Assembly (NCBI GenBank): GCA_905235505.1
Contig: CAJOMJ010000001.1
Location: 66,553 to 130,552 of the forward strand
DNA: 64,000 nucleotides
From: Paludibacteraceae bacterium
Lineage (GTDB): Bacteria; Bacteroidota; Bacteroidia; Bacteroidales; Paludibacteraceae
Direction: 5' to 3'
The notes under the pieces were generated by a model. That model was not told where the DNA came from. It saw only the letters and a list, made by a program, of their open reading frames with translations, and did not search any database. Shown piece by piece: positions 17,198 through 26,624 of this stretch. Every line of letters starts with the position of its first letter. The stretch's first letter is position 1. A program made the position numbers and the translations under genes.

Positions 17198-17226
17198 AAA
17201 GAGGCGCTGACAAGGCGCCTCTTTCG
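17198..17226 (+). terminator. Intrinsic terminator of dnaK
   Basis: AAAGAGGCGC (17198-17207) pairs with GCGCCTCTTT (17215-17224), 10 bp perfect, 7-nt loop, ending in T residues. Confidence 0.9.
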
Positions 17227-17246
17227 TAGATATATACATAGTGTAT

Positions 17247-17501
17247 TTACTTTATCTCACTGCCTACCTCATTGCAGGTTCTGCCGTCAGGCATGAGAAT
17301 ATACAGATTGCCGTCTTTCAGAATCTTCTTCGCACGGGAGGGTTGGTTCGGTTTCAGGTTCTCAGCAGCGGTAGAAGTGGACTGAATGACCACATTGCCG
17401 GCAGCAGAGCCATTGGAGTCAACAATAGAGCCTGATGTCTCGTCTATCTTTCCATCGGCAGGAGCAGCAATGACGCAGTATCTAAAGATATACCTGAACA
17501 C
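17247..17501 (-). pseudogene. Remnant of a secreted-protein C-terminus
   Basis: An open frame of about 84 codons whose last 30 residues (RAKKILKDGNLYILMPDG, then R-T-C-N-E-V-G-S-E-I-K) match the tail of the BspA-like protein at 48192 (VKKVFEDGKVYIILPDG). Such tails end secreted Bacteroidales proteins. Here there is no signal peptide or body: the only start is a GTG, 12 bp after the ugd stop, and the preceding residues are low-complexity Ser/Thr/Asn. I read it as the leftover 3' end of a deleted gene. It lies between convergent dnaK and ugd. Confidence 0.5.
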
Positions 17502-17513
17502 ACTTTTACTTTC

Positions 17514-18836
17514 TCACAGGATTCCTATTCCTTCATAACGGAAGCCGTTGGAGAGCAGTTCCTGCTTGTCGTAGATATTGCGGCCGTCAAGAATAAGATT
17601 GCCCTGCATGGCTTTCTTTATCACTTTCCATGAAGGGAGACGGAACTCTTTCCACTCTGTGACGAGCAACAAGGCATCTGCTCCGAGAACAGCATCGTAG
17701 ATGTCGGTTGCGTAATAGATACTGCTATTCTCACCGATGATACGCTTTGCCTCGTTCATTGCGACAGGGTCATAAACCCTGACACTGCAACCTGCCTCTG
17801 TGAGGAGACTGATGAGAACAAGTGAGGTTGCCTCACGCATGTCGTCGGTATTGGGTTTGAAAGAGAGGCCCCACAGAGCAACAGTCTTACCATTCAGGTT
17901 GCCGGAGAAATGCCTTTTCAGTTTGTTGAAGAGCACCTCTTTCTGCTTATAGTTGACTTCCTCAACTGCTTCGAGTACACGCATCTTGCAGCCGTTCTCG
18001 TGAGCAGTATGTATGAGTGCTTTCACGTCCTTGGGGAAGCAACTGCCGCCATAGCCAATGCCCGGGTAGAGGAACTTGCTGCCAATACGTTGGTCAGAGC
18101 CTATACCCTTGCGAACCATATTGACATCTGCACCCACCTGCTCGCACAAGTTGGCTATGTCGTTCATAAAGGAGATACGGGTGGCAAGCATGGAGTTGGC
18201 GGCATACTTGGTCATTTCGGCTGAGGGTATGTCCATGAAGATAACGCGGAAATTGTTCAGGAGGAAGGGGCGATAGAGGCGTGTCATGAGTTCACGCGCA
18301 TGGTCGCTCTCGACACCAACGACCACACGGTCAGGCGACATGAAGTCCTTGATAGCATCACCTTCTTTGAGGAACTCAGGATTGGAAGCCACATCGAAAT
18401 CAATGTCAAGACTGCGTTTAAGGAGTTCTTCTTCCACTGCCTTCCGTACCAAGCGGGAGGTACCAACGGGAACTGTAGATTTGGTTACGAGCAGGACATA
18501 GTCATTCATTGCTTTGCCTACTTCATGTGCCACATTGAGTACATAGTGAAGGTCGGCAGAACCGTCTTCATCGGCGGGGGTACCGACAGCGATGAAAACA
18601 ATCTCTACAGAGTTGAGTACTGAAGAGAGGTCAGTGGAGAAATGCAGTCGCCCCGCTTTCATGTTGCGGAGTACCATATCTTCAAGTCCGGGTTCATAGA
18701 TAGGGATGACGCCTTTCTTAAGGGCAGAGATCTTATCAGTATTAATGTCTATGCAGGTAACATCAACTCCCATCTCGGCAAAGCAAGTACCCGAGACAAG
18801 TCCTACATAGCCTGTGCCAACTATTGCGATATTCAT
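17514..18836 (-). CDS. ugd: UDP-glucose 6-dehydrogenase
   Basis: Oxidises UDP-glucose to UDP-glucuronate with two NAD+, a precursor for capsule or exopolysaccharide. The 440 residues show the N-terminal Rossmann motif MNIAIVGTGYVGLVSGTCFAEMG, STVPVGTSRLV, the substrate segment SNPEFLKEGDAIKDFMSPDR, and the active-site Cys in GYGGSCFPKDVKAL. The C-terminal NAD/substrate domain has VALWGLSFKPNTDDMREA. Normal length. It is the last gene of the minus-strand export block, 61 bp after wzc, which suits a role in making the exported polymer. A UDP-GlcNAc dehydrogenase of the WbpA type would look different at the N-terminal half. Confidence 0.96.
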   Translation of the reverse strand: MNIAIVGTGYVGLVSGTCFAEMGVDVTCIDINTDKISALKKGVIPIYEPGLEDMVLRNMKAGRLHFSTDLSSVLNSVEIVFIAVGTPADEDGSADLHYVLNVAHEVGKAMNDYVLLVTKSTVPVGTSRLVRKAVEEELLKRSLDIDFDVASNPEFLKEGDAIKDFMSPDRVVVGVESDHARELMTRLYRPFLLNNFRVIFMDIPSAEMTKYAANSMLATRISFMNDIANLCEQVGADVNMVRKGIGSDQRIGSKFLYPGIGYGGSCFPKDVKALIHTAHENGCKMRVLEAVEEVNYKQKEVLFNKLKRHFSGNLNGKTVALWGLSFKPNTDDMREATSLVLISLLTEAGCSVRVYDPVAMNEAKRIIGENSSIYYATDIYDAVLGADALLLVTEWKEFRLPSWKVIKKAMQGNLILDGRNIYDKQELLSNGFRYEGIGIL

Positions 18837-18839
18837 GAC

Positions 18840-18862
18840 AAAGCGGTTTAGTATTGTTTAGT
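18840..18862 (+). repeat. Two isolated GTTTAG units
   Basis: GGTTTAGTATTGTTTAG in the 61-bp gap between ugd and wzc: two copies of the 10-bp unit found in arrays further on. Confidence 0.7.
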
Positions 18863-18897
18863 CAGGAGAGAGGTGATTCAGTGCCATACGAGATGGT

Positions 18898-21321
18898 TCA
18901 CTCCTCATCTTCAGAATAGTAGTTATAAGAGTTCTTTTTCTTTCTGCCATAGCGGGAACCATAGCCGTAGCCATAAGCTCCGTAGCCATAGCCTCCATAG
19001 CCATAGCCGTAACCGTATCTTCCGTAACCGTAACCATAGCCTTTTCCATATCGGAGTCCACGACGCTCAGTAGGAATATCGGAGAGTATGAGTTGGATTT
19101 TGTCGGCATGGTCGATAGAGAGTTGCTGCAAAGTATTCTTGGCGAAGTACTTGTTGGTCTGCATACAACGGATGACAAAGAGAGTTATATCGGTTTGTTC
19201 AACAAGGGCGTAAGCATCAGGCACCTGTCCGATAGGAGAGGAGTCGATGACAACAAACTCGTATCTTTGGCGAAGCAGTTTGAGCATCTCTGTCAGTTTC
19301 TCACTACGAATGAGTTCTCCGGGGTTGGGAGGGATAGTACCTGCCCGCACAATGTCGAAGTCGAAAGCATCATGGTGTTCGATTATATCATCCAGTTCGC
19401 ACTCTCCTATCAGATAGTTAGTCACACCTTGTCCGTTGTTAAGTCCGAGTTTCTCGTGCACATTAGGTTTACGGATATCGAGGTCGATAAGTATGGTAGG
19501 TTTGCCTGTCATGGCATAGAGTGCTGCGAGGTTGGTGGAGAGGAAGGTCTTACCATCTCCCGACTGGGTGGAAGTGATGGTGATAGCGATACCTGTTTTG
19601 CGTTGGACAATGAACTCTATACGGGTACGAATACTCCGAAGCATCTCGGCATAGGAAGAACGCGGATTTTTCTTAACAAGAGTAGGATTCTCAGACTTGG
19701 CATGACGGACAGAACCTATCAGGCGGAAGTCAGACAGACGTTCGGCCTCCTTGGGAGTGCGGATCTTATTATTAAGGAGTTCTGAGAGAATAACAAGCAG
19801 CAAGGGAATGAGAAGTCCAAACATCAAGTATCGTGTTGTGGTCTTCTGCTTTTGTTTGCCATTGGTCACAGTGGTGGTTCGTGCCTTGTCAAGTATGTCA
19901 TTGTCAGGCATATTGCTTGCTTTCTGAATCTCTGCCTCTGCACGTTTCTGGAGGAAGAAAGTGTAGTAGTTGTCGTCAATGCGGTAGTTACGTTCGATGG
20001 CAACCATCTGCAGTTCTTTCTCAGGCAGGTTCTTTATGTCTTTCTGTACCTGTGCATATCTGGTCTGGAGGTCTTTCTTCTCTATCTCAAGGGAAGCACG
20101 CATACTGCTCACCACCTCATTGATAGCCCCTTTCACGTTCTCTATATCCTTTGTATATTTGGCATAATAGACATTCTTCTCACTGAGTTCGCCGCGTTGG
20201 ATACGAAGGTCATTGAGTTGCTGGACAAGGGTCATGAGCATAGGTTCGTTGAGTCCGAGAGAAGAAGGCGCGGCTACTCCACCCTCTTCCATATTGGTCT
20301 TGATGTAGTTCTCAAGATAATTAAGATAGGTCTCTTTCAGGTTGAGCGCCATCTCTTGAGCGTCATAGTTTTCCATCTTAGCCATCAGAGTACCTGCATA
20401 AGAGCCTACATCGACGAACTTATTCTCCTGACGGAAGTCGGTCATTGCTCCTTCGGAAACCACAAGAGACTGCTGAAGCAGTTCGAGTTGCTGGTTGATA
20501 AACCGTATGGAGTTGTCAGCCACATCATTCTTGCGATTAAGATTGTCCTCAAGGAAACACTTGCAGAGCATATTGATGAAGTCGCAATCCCGCTGGGGAG
20601 TCTCACTCACAAGAGATATCTGCAGTACAGAAGAACCGTCAGAGACGAAGTTAAGTCCCAAGCGGGAAGAGAAGTCATCCACCAACGAAGCCTGATTGCG
20701 GAAACGGAAATACATCTTCGCTGAGCGCACCATATACTCTGTCGGCATAATTACACAATCGAACCAGTCGGTCTTCACGGGTTCACCATAGTGAGTCTCT
20801 ACTCTGAAATCCAAGTCTTTATCCTTGGTAGAGATAACGAGTGTGCCGTCTTCCTGTATATCCAACTGGAACATCATGCCATACGCAAACTGGCTGACAC
20901 GGCTTGCCTCCACTGTTACAGGGGTCATCCGGTATATGTTTCTTGTTTTGAATCTGCCTTGAGTGATATAGTCAACGTGCATAAAGGGCAGGGAGTCCAC
21001 CACACGGCACATCAGGTCATAGCCGCGAAGCATTATCACCTGGTTGTTTACATTCTTGTATCCTGCATCGACACCAAAGCCCTGCATCAGCACAGAAGAG
21101 CCACCATAGGAAGGACCATACTCCTTAATGATAATAGTACCCGAAGACAGATACTGCGGGATCCATTTCCTGTTCTGAAGCATAGCAGCACCAAAGGCAA
21201 TCAATGCGCCTATTACAAACAAATACCAGTAGGAGAGAATCTTAAGCACCCACTCCATGAGGTCAAAGTTTGATTTTTCTTCTTCGAATTGGGGTTGAGG
21301 TATTTGAGGGTTGGTTTCCAT
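18898..21321 (-). CDS. wzc: Polysaccharide co-polymerase / tyrosine autokinase (Wzc-like)
   Basis: Inner-membrane protein that drives capsule or exopolysaccharide polymerisation and export by cycles of tyrosine phosphorylation. The 807 residues contain a first membrane segment near 30-50, a periplasmic Wzz-type domain with coiled coils to about 500, a second membrane segment (YLMFGLLIPLLLVILSEL), and a C-terminal BY-kinase. Kinase motifs: Walker A TSTQSGDGKTFLSTNLAAL, Walker A' ILIDLDIRKPN, Walker B FVVIDSSPIGQVPDAY. The last 50 or so residues are an extreme Gly-Tyr tail (14 Tyr in GYG-type repeats, then SYNYYSEDEE), 17 Tyr in all, presumably the autophosphorylated cluster. It lies 55 bp after the wza-like gene. 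Confidence 0.95.
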   Translation of the reverse strand: METNPQIPQPQFEEEKSNFDLMEWVLKILSYWYLFVIGALIAFGAAMLQNRKWIPQYLSSGTIIIKEYGPSYGGSSVLMQGFGVDAGYKNVNNQVIMLRGYDLMCRVVDSLPFMHVDYITQGRFKTRNIYRMTPVTVEASRVSQFAYGMMFQLDIQEDGTLVISTKDKDLDFRVETHYGEPVKTDWFDCVIMPTEYMVRSAKMYFRFRNQASLVDDFSSRLGLNFVSDGSSVLQISLVSETPQRDCDFINMLCKCFLEDNLNRKNDVADNSIRFINQQLELLQQSLVVSEGAMTDFRQENKFVDVGSYAGTLMAKMENYDAQEMALNLKETYLNYLENYIKTNMEEGGVAAPSSLGLNEPMLMTLVQQLNDLRIQRGELSEKNVYYAKYTKDIENVKGAINEVVSSMRASLEIEKKDLQTRYAQVQKDIKNLPEKELQMVAIERNYRIDDNYYTFFLQKRAEAEIQKASNMPDNDILDKARTTTVTNGKQKQKTTTRYLMFGLLIPLLLVILSELLNNKIRTPKEAERLSDFRLIGSVRHAKSENPTLVKKNPRSSYAEMLRSIRTRIEFIVQRKTGIAITITSTQSGDGKTFLSTNLAALYAMTGKPTILIDLDIRKPNVHEKLGLNNGQGVTNYLIGECELDDIIEHHDAFDFDIVRAGTIPPNPGELIRSEKLTEMLKLLRQRYEFVVIDSSPIGQVPDAYALVEQTDITLFVIRCMQTNKYFAKNTLQQLSIDHADKIQLILSDIPTERRGLRYGKGYGYGYGRYGYGYGYGGYGYGAYGYGYGSRYGRKKKNSYNYYSEDEE

Positions 21322-21376
21322 GATGTACGTTGTTTAACTGTTTGTCTGTATCTACCTGCGGTTTGTCAGTGCATTT

Positions 21377-22147
21377 CTACCAACCGGGTATGAAGTTGAG
21401 CACCGATATCAAGAGAGCGACTGACGAAGTGATGAGAGCAAGGAATCCGCTATATGAGGGTACCTTGTAGAAACTGCCCTTGCTTCGTGCAACATATATC
21501 ACATCGTTGGGGTAGATATAATAGTATTTTGAATCAATTACAGTGTTGGTACGGATATCAAACTCAAGTATCTCGGGGTCACCTTCACCTTGAGGACGGA
21601 CTATACGGACATGCTTGTGGTCTGCGCCGTCTCTCAAGTCACCGGACATAGCAAGAGCCTGATAGATAGTCAGCTTGTCACGATAGATGGGGTAAGTACC
21701 TGAATTGATATCACCTATGACAGTGAAAGTCTTGTTATAAAGAGAGAGTTTGATTTCAGCATCGGGGATTATCTCACGGAATTTGCGTTCAACCTCCTGT
21801 CGGGCTTCTTCTATGGTAAGTTCCTCCACATGAATAGGTTCAAGGAAAGGAATATCGATAGTGCCGTCGGAATAGACACGGTAGGAGTTCACATCGGTAG
21901 TAGATGCTCCGTGCCCGTTTGTCATCACCTTTGAGATAGTCTGATCCATGGTAATGAGACGATAGATAATCTCATCATTGACCCTAATACGGTATGGCAC
22001 ATATTCGGTGTTTTCATACTGCGGCAGCTTCTTGTTCTTACTATTATCCTGCAGCAGACCCACGGCACGATGAGGATAACAGCCTGACAGCATTACCATC
22101 AGGAGCAGAGAATACAAAAGGATAATATGTCGTACATTCTTATTCAC
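21377..22147 (-). CDS. Wza-like polysaccharide export outer-membrane lipoprotein (second of pair)
   Basis: Forms or assists the outer-membrane channel for polysaccharide export. Signal peptide ending in the lipobox LSGC (Cys at residue 23), then a polysaccharide export domain (YRIRVNDEIIYRLITMDQTISK) and an SLBB domain (FTVIGDINSGTYPIYRDKLTIYQALAMSGDL). The last 25 residues are a hydrophobic segment (LALITSSVALLISVLNFIPG) that could be the membrane-spanning helix. It starts with GTG at 22145-22147; that GTG shares its first base with the last base of the TAG stop of the upstream wza-like gene (TAGTG), implying coupled translation. It is 256 aa, shorter than E. coli Wza. Two related copies in a row suggest a hetero-oligomeric channel or paralogues for two polymers. 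Confidence 0.9.
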   Translation of the reverse strand: MNKNVRHIILLYSLLLMVMLSGCYPHRAVGLLQDNSKNKKLPQYENTEYVPYRIRVNDEIIYRLITMDQTISKVMTNGHGASTTDVNSYRVYSDGTIDIPFLEPIHVEELTIEEARQEVERKFREIIPDAEIKLSLYNKTFTVIGDINSGTYPIYRDKLTIYQALAMSGDLRDGADHKHVRIVRPQGEGDPEILEFDIRTNTVIDSKYYYIYPNDVIYVARSKGSFYKVPSYSGFLALITSSVALLISVLNFIPGW

Positions 22148-22977
22148 TATTGTGTTTTAGCAGCGTTTATTATCCTCCTGACAAGAGAATAAATGAACAC
22201 TCCGAAGGATATGGTACCTGCCGTAACTGATACTGCAGTGGCGGCAGAGTTGATTCCGAAGGAGTATCCGGGCATCCGGCGGATATATATTACATCGTTG
22301 GGTTCAACATAGTAGTACTCGGAATTGATAATGTCCTCGCTACGCACATCAAAAGTCTTAATCACCGTAGAGTCATTCACCTCGCGCACTATCTTTATCT
22401 CATGCCTGTAGCCGAAATCAGGTATATCTCCTGCCATAGCAAGCGCCTCGAAGATAGTTACTTTCTCCTTGGGAAGGGTGTAGCGTCCTGACTTCATGCC
22501 AATCATAGAGAATGTGCGCCCCACCACCTGCACTTCCACAGACAGATTGGGCATATCACCTTGCTGAACAATCATTCCTGAGAGTTTTTCTTCCAAGAGA
22601 TGCTTCACCTCACGGGTATTAAGCCCCTTGACATACACATGACCCAAGGTGGGGAAGTTGATATTTCCGTCAGTGTCAACAAGATAGGTATAGAGGTCAC
22701 TATTGCTGTTGGCAGAGTTGTTTCTTGCCATCTGACGTACATTGCTAAAAGTGGCACCACCGTTGAAGAGGGCGCTTATCTTCTCATCAATGCTATAGAC
22801 CTGAATATACAGACGGTCGTCAGTCTGCAGGATATAGTCAGTGTAAAGCAGTGTGTCAGAATAGGAAGGGATATATTTGTCAGGCTCCTGCAAGTAGTTC
22901 ACCTTCTTGGAGGTGACACACGAAGCAGAGCACAACATAATGCAGAACAGGAATATGAAATGAATGTGTTTACTCAT
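22147..22977 (-). CDS. Wza-like polysaccharide export outer-membrane lipoprotein (first of pair)
   Basis: Same family as its neighbour: signal peptide MSKHIHFIFLFCIMLCSASC with lipobox Cys at 20, a polysaccharide export domain (DYILQTDDRLYIQVYSIDEKIS), an SLBB domain (FSMIGMKSGRYTLPKEKVTIFEALAMAGDIPDF) and a hydrophobic C-terminal helix. The open frame starts at 22998, but the lipoprotein signal begins at 22975-22977, so I use that ATG; this leaves 12 bp between it and the predicted transcription start. It is the first gene of the unit wza-wza-wzc-ugd and has its own promoter overlapping the end of wlbB. Confidence 0.9.
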   Translation of the reverse strand: MSKHIHFIFLFCIMLCSASCVTSKKVNYLQEPDKYIPSYSDTLLYTDYILQTDDRLYIQVYSIDEKISALFNGGATFSNVRQMARNNSANSNSDLYTYLVDTDGNINFPTLGHVYVKGLNTREVKHLLEEKLSGMIVQQGDMPNLSVEVQVVGRTFSMIGMKSGRYTLPKEKVTIFEALAMAGDIPDFGYRHEIKIVREVNDSTVIKTFDVRSEDIINSEYYYVEPNDVIYIRRMPGYSFGINSAATAVSVTAGTISFGVFIYSLVRRIINAAKTQ

Positions 22978-22995
22978 GACATCACTTTCAGCCTG

Positions 22996-23026
22996 CAAAG
23001 ATAATGAAAAAAACTTATACTACCAA
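22996..23026 (-). promoter_or_regulatory. Promoter of the wza-wza-wzc-ugd unit
   Basis: Minus strand TTG (23024-23026), 20-bp spacer, TATCTTTG (22996-23003), start near 22989. It lies against the 3' end of the upstream acetyltransferase gene, so the export genes can be transcribed separately. Confidence 0.75.
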
Positions 23027-23027
23027 A

Positions 23028-23597
23028 TCAGAGACATTCCACCCTGCCTTCAGTCAAACGGTAACGCTCGCCTGTAGCAGGACAAACGGCAATACCGTTG
23101 TCATCAAACACAAGTTTCTCCCCATAACGGCTCACCCAACCTCGCTGACGTGCCGGATTACCTGTCATAAGTGCATAAGCGGGTACATCCTTGGTTACCA
23201 CAGCCCCTGCACCTATCAGACAATATTCCCCCAGAGTATGTCCGCACACTATAGTAGCATTGGCACCTACAGAGGCTCCGCGCTTGAGAACGGTAGGTCT
23301 GTATTCACTCTTGCGGGAGACAGCACTGCGGGGATTGATAACATTGGTAAACACACAGGAAGGTCCGAGAAAGACATCATCCTCACAAACCACACCCGTA
23401 TAAACAGACACATTGTTCTGTATCTTTACATTGTTGCCAAGCCTGACCTCTGGGGAGATGACTACATTCTGCCCTATGTTGCAGTTTTCTCCTATGCTGC
23501 AACCTGCCATAACATGCGAGAAATGCCATATCTTGGTACCTTTACCTATATGACAGCCCTCGTCGATATAAGATGATTGATGAACGAAATATTCCAT
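23028..23597 (-). CDS. Sugar-nucleotide N-acetyltransferase, left-handed beta-helix (WlbB/WbpD-like)
   Basis: The 189 residues are hexapeptide repeats of the left-handed beta-helix fold: [78 protein letters not shown]. WlbB/WbpD enzymes put an acetyl group on the 3-amino group of UDP-2-acetamido-3-amino-glucuronate, a precursor for O-antigen sugars. The family match is good, but the substrate is inferred. It is 6 bp from the rseP gene and upstream of the wza genes, so the three might share a transcript. Confidence 0.85.
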   Translation of the reverse strand: MEYFVHQSSYIDEGCHIGKGTKIWHFSHVMAGCSIGENCNIGQNVVISPEVRLGNNVKIQNNVSVYTGVVCEDDVFLGPSCVFTNVINPRSAVSRKSEYRPTVLKRGASVGANATIVCGHTLGEYCLIGAGAVVTKDVPAYALMTGNPARQRGWVSRYGEKLVFDDNGIAVCPATGERYRLTEGRVECL

Positions 23598-23602
23598 AAC
23601 TT

Positions 23603-25099
23603 CTACATAAACAGACGCAGTATATCATTAAGGTTGGCGTAGATAAGCAATGCAAACAACAGCCAGAAACCTATTGTGTTGGCTATCTCGAGGAAGCGGT
23701 CGCCGGGTTTCTTGCCTGTTATCATCTCCCACAGGAGGAAGAACACATGCCCGCCGTCAAGTCCGGGGATGGGGATGATGTTCATAAAGGCAAGAATAAT
23801 ACTGAGGAAGGCTGTCATGAGCCACCAACTATGCCAATCCCATACAGGCGGGAAGAGACTGCCTATAGCACCGAAACCGCCAAGCGACTGTGCTCCTTCC
23901 TTGGTGAATACAAGTTTGAACTGCTTTACATAACTTACCAATATGTCCCAACCGTATTTTATACCTGCAGGGATTGACTCCCAAAAGCCATATTCAATCT
24001 TCCTTGTATTCAGATACTCAAGCGAGGACTTGGGATAAACACCCAGTTTCGCCTCATCTCCGAGATAAACCCTGAGGTCAAGTATTCCTTCCTCAGGACG
24101 ATAGACAGACACGGTAATGCTGTCGCAAGGGTATTTGCGCAGTTCTGCCTGTACATCCTGAAAAGCAGGAGTGGGTATGCCGTTGACACTCAGCACACTG
24201 CCGCCCGCCATCATCAAGGCTTTGGCTGCAGGAGAGTTGTCTGCCAACTGACTTACTACAAACGGGAACCGGTAGTCTATAATACCTTTCTCACCCGAGC
24301 CCAGCACTTGTTTTCCAAGGTCGGCAGGCATCTCAAGCCGCAGTGTGTCATTCCCCCTCAGCACAGTCACATCTCTTTCCCCGTCCACTATCAGCCACTC
24401 CACAATATCAGCCTTGGTGTCGGGTACACGCGAACCTATATAGAGAATCTTGTCGCCTTGCTCAAAGCCTTGTTTAACAAGTACATTGGAGAACTGAAGA
24501 CCATATTCCGCATTCTCCACAGGTATATATTCCTCCCCCCAATGGAAGAGTATGCCGCTATATATAGCCAATGCAGCAATGAAGTTTACCAGCACACCGC
24601 CGATGATTATAGGCAGACGCTCCCAAGTATTCTTAGACCTGTATTCCCATGGTTGGGGTTCGGAGGGGAGTCCGTCAGCACCTGTAGTCTCGTCCACCAT
24701 ACCTGCTATGGAACAATAACCTCCCAAAGGCAGCCAACCTATACCCCACTCCGTGTTGTCAGGTTCTCTGCGCCAGTCGTCTTCAGGCAGCAGGTCTATT
24801 TCCTCATCTGTCATCGGACGGTATCTCTGACGACCTTTCTTGTCAAGAACAGGGTTGCCAGCCTCATCTTTCATCTCCACCATGTTGCTCTCCACATTAG
24901 GCGCAAAGAAGCGGAAACGCCATTTGCCTCCCAACTTCTTCATCCTGAACAAGGAGAAACGCGGGTTGAAGAACATATAGAATTTCTCCACCCTGACATG
25001 GAAGATGCGGGCAAAAGTAAAATGCCCTAACTCGTGTATCACTACCAGGAAAGACAGTGCCAATATCAACTGAAGAGCCCTAATCCAAAATGTACCCAT
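23603..25099 (-). CDS. rseP: RIP metalloprotease RseP
   Basis: Site-2 intramembrane zinc protease of the inner membrane that cleaves transmembrane segments, in E. coli anti-sigma factor RseA and signal-peptide remnants. The active-site helix is [15 protein letters not shown], with the zinc ligands H22 and H26 and E23 as base; the third ligand is in [15 protein letters not shown] near the C-terminus. PDZ regions lie between ([22 protein letters not shown] and following). The 498 aa is longer than E. coli RseP because of an insert after the first helix, typical of Bacteroidota members. It is upstream of wlbB with 5 bp between. The start, 11 bp from a GTTTAG array, has no visible Shine-Dalgarno. 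Confidence 0.93.
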   Translation of the reverse strand: MGTFWIRALQLILALSFLVVIHELGHFTFARIFHVRVEKFYMFFNPRFSLFRMKKLGGKWRFRFFAPNVESNMVEMKDEAGNPVLDKKGRQRYRPMTDEEIDLLPEDDWRREPDNTEWGIGWLPLGGYCSIAGMVDETTGADGLPSEPQPWEYRSKNTWERLPIIIGGVLVNFIAALAIYSGILFHWGEEYIPVENAEYGLQFSNVLVKQGFEQGDKILYIGSRVPDTKADIVEWLIVDGERDVTVLRGNDTLRLEMPADLGKQVLGSGEKGIIDYRFPFVVSQLADNSPAAKALMMAGGSVLSVNGIPTPAFQDVQAELRKYPCDSITVSVYRPEEGILDLRVYLGDEAKLGVYPKSSLEYLNTRKIEYGFWESIPAGIKYGWDILVSYVKQFKLVFTKEGAQSLGGFGAIGSLFPPVWDWHSWWLMTAFLSIILAFMNIIPIPGLDGGHVFFLLWEMITGKKPGDRFLEIANTIGFWLLFALLIYANLNDILRLFM

Positions 25100-25110
25100 G
25101 ATTCAAAAAG

Positions 25111-25240
25111 TGTTGTTTAGAGTTGTTTAGAATTGTTTAGTGTGGTTTAGTGTTGTTTAGAATTGTTTAGTGTTGTTTAGTGTTGTTTAGTGTTGTTTAG
25201 TGTTGTTTAGTATGGTTTAGTGTGGTTTAGTATTGTTTAG
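25111..25240 (+). repeat. GTTTAG decamer array 1 (13 units)
   Basis: Perfect 10-bp periodicity of NNTKGTTTAG for 13 units, without spacers. It lies between rseP and dxr, both minus strand. As RNA of those genes it would read CUAAAC repeats in the rseP leader. Confidence 0.95.
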
Positions 25241-25256
25241 TATTGTATTCGAGAGG

Positions 25257-25283
25257 TGGAGGCTTGACAATGTCGCTTATCTA
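25257..25283. repeat. palA, diverged copy downstream of dxr
   Basis: GTGGAGGCTTGACAATGTCG then CTTATCTAC. It keeps the palA outline but has lost several arm pairs. It is next to array 1. Confidence 0.55.
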
Positions 25284-25286
25284 CTT

Positions 25287-26441
25287 CTATAGGAGTCTGA
25301 GTGCCTGTTGTCTTGCTTGTTTGTCAGTTTCAACATAGTCTTCATAGGATGGTGAAGGTATGAATGTCGTTTGCTGCATTACCTCTTCTATGATATCCGA
25401 CATCTGCAGGAAGCCGCATCTGCCCTGAAGGAAAGCCCTTACAACCACCTCGTTGGCAGCATTCAGTATGCAGGGCATGTTACCTCCCTGTTCCATAGCC
25501 TTATATGCCAGACCCAGGTTTCTGAACTTCTCCATATCAGGTTTCTCAAAGGTAAGTCCCGACCCAAGACTGAAGAAGTCGATTCTCGGGAAAGTGCTCT
25601 GTACACGTTCAGGGAAAGTGAGGGCATATTGTATGGGGAGTCTCATGTCAGGCATACCGAGTTGCGCTTTTACCGCCCCGTCTGTGAACTGTACGGCAGA
25701 ATGGACTATACTCTGCGGGTGTACCAGCACCTGTATTTTCTCCACTGGCACTCCGAACAGCCACTTAGCCTCAATCACCTCGAATCCCTTGTTCATCATA
25801 GTGGCGGAGTCAACAGTTATCTTGGCTCCCATCTGCCAGTTAGGGTGCTTCAGGGCATCTGCCGCCGTAACCTTCCGCAGGTCTTCCTTCGGGGTGAGTC
25901 TGAACGGACCACCTGAGGCAGTAAGCAGAATCTTCTCTATCTCATTGTTGTCTTCCCCCACAAGCGACTGGAAGATAGCCGAGTGTTCAGAGTCCACGGG
26001 CAGAATGGGAGCATGATATTGCTCAGCCAGACTGCATATCAGTTCTCCCGCCACCACCAGTGTCTCCTTATTGGCAAGGGCAATGGTTTTGCCTGCTTTG
26101 ATGGCATTAATTGTCGGCAAGAGTCCCGCATATCCCACCATTGACGCCACCACTATGTCTATTGAAGGCATAGTAACCATATCCGCTATAGCCTCTTTCC
26201 CTGCCCACACTTTGCAGTCAAAGTCTGACAGCGCCTCTTTCAACTGCCCGTATTTGGTCTCGTCTGCTATACATACCACTTCAGGCAGGAACTCCCGTGC
26301 CTGGGCTATAAGCATATCCACACTGCTGTTGGCTGAGATGGCATATACCTGAAAACGGTCAGGATTACTCCTAACCACATCCAGAGTCTGAGTACCTATG
26401 CTTCCGGTACTCCCTAATATCGCTATCTGTTTCTTTATCAC
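25287..26441 (-). CDS. dxr: 1-deoxy-D-xylulose 5-phosphate reductoisomerase
   Basis: NADPH-dependent conversion of DXP to 2-C-methyl-D-erythritol 4-phosphate, the first committed step of the MEP isoprenoid pathway. 384 residues: the Rossmann motif IAILGSTGSIGTQTLDVVR, NKETLVVAGELI, the metal/substrate segment LPVDSEHSAIFQSL, LTASGGPFR, and MGAKITVDSATMMNKGFEVIEA. Length normal. It starts with GTG (26439-26441), 3 bp before a GTTTAG array begins. UppS, which uses its downstream product, is in this window at 60330. It is flanked by GTTTAG arrays on both sides. Confidence 0.97.
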   Translation of the reverse strand: MIKKQIAILGSTGSIGTQTLDVVRSNPDRFQVYAISANSSVDMLIAQAREFLPEVVCIADETKYGQLKEALSDFDCKVWAGKEAIADMVTMPSIDIVVASMVGYAGLLPTINAIKAGKTIALANKETLVVAGELICSLAEQYHAPILPVDSEHSAIFQSLVGEDNNEIEKILLTASGGPFRLTPKEDLRKVTAADALKHPNWQMGAKITVDSATMMNKGFEVIEAKWLFGVPVEKIQVLVHPQSIVHSAVQFTDGAVKAQLGMPDMRLPIQYALTFPERVQSTFPRIDFFSLGSGLTFEKPDMEKFRNLGLAYKAMEQGGNMPCILNAANEVVVRAFLQGRCGFLQMSDIIEEVMQQTTFIPSPSYEDYVETDKQARQQALRLL

Positions 26442-26444
26442 AAT

Positions 26445-26600
26445 TTGTTTAGAGTGGTTTAGAATGGTTTAGGGTGGTTTAGTGTGGTTTAGTATTGTTT
26501 AGGGTTGTTTAGAGTGGTTTAGGGTGGTTTAGGGTGGTTTAGTGTTGTTTAGTGTTGTTTAATGTTGTTTAATGTTGTTTAGGGTGGTTTAGTGTTGTTC
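26445..26600 (+). repeat. GTTTAG decamer array 2 (about 15 units)
   Basis: Ten-bp units of NNTKGTTTAG from just beyond the dxr start codon; two units end in TTTAA. It fills the gap between dxr and the M23-like gene. Confidence 0.95.
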
Positions 26601-26624
26601 TGAATTCCGGTAAATTGATATGTA

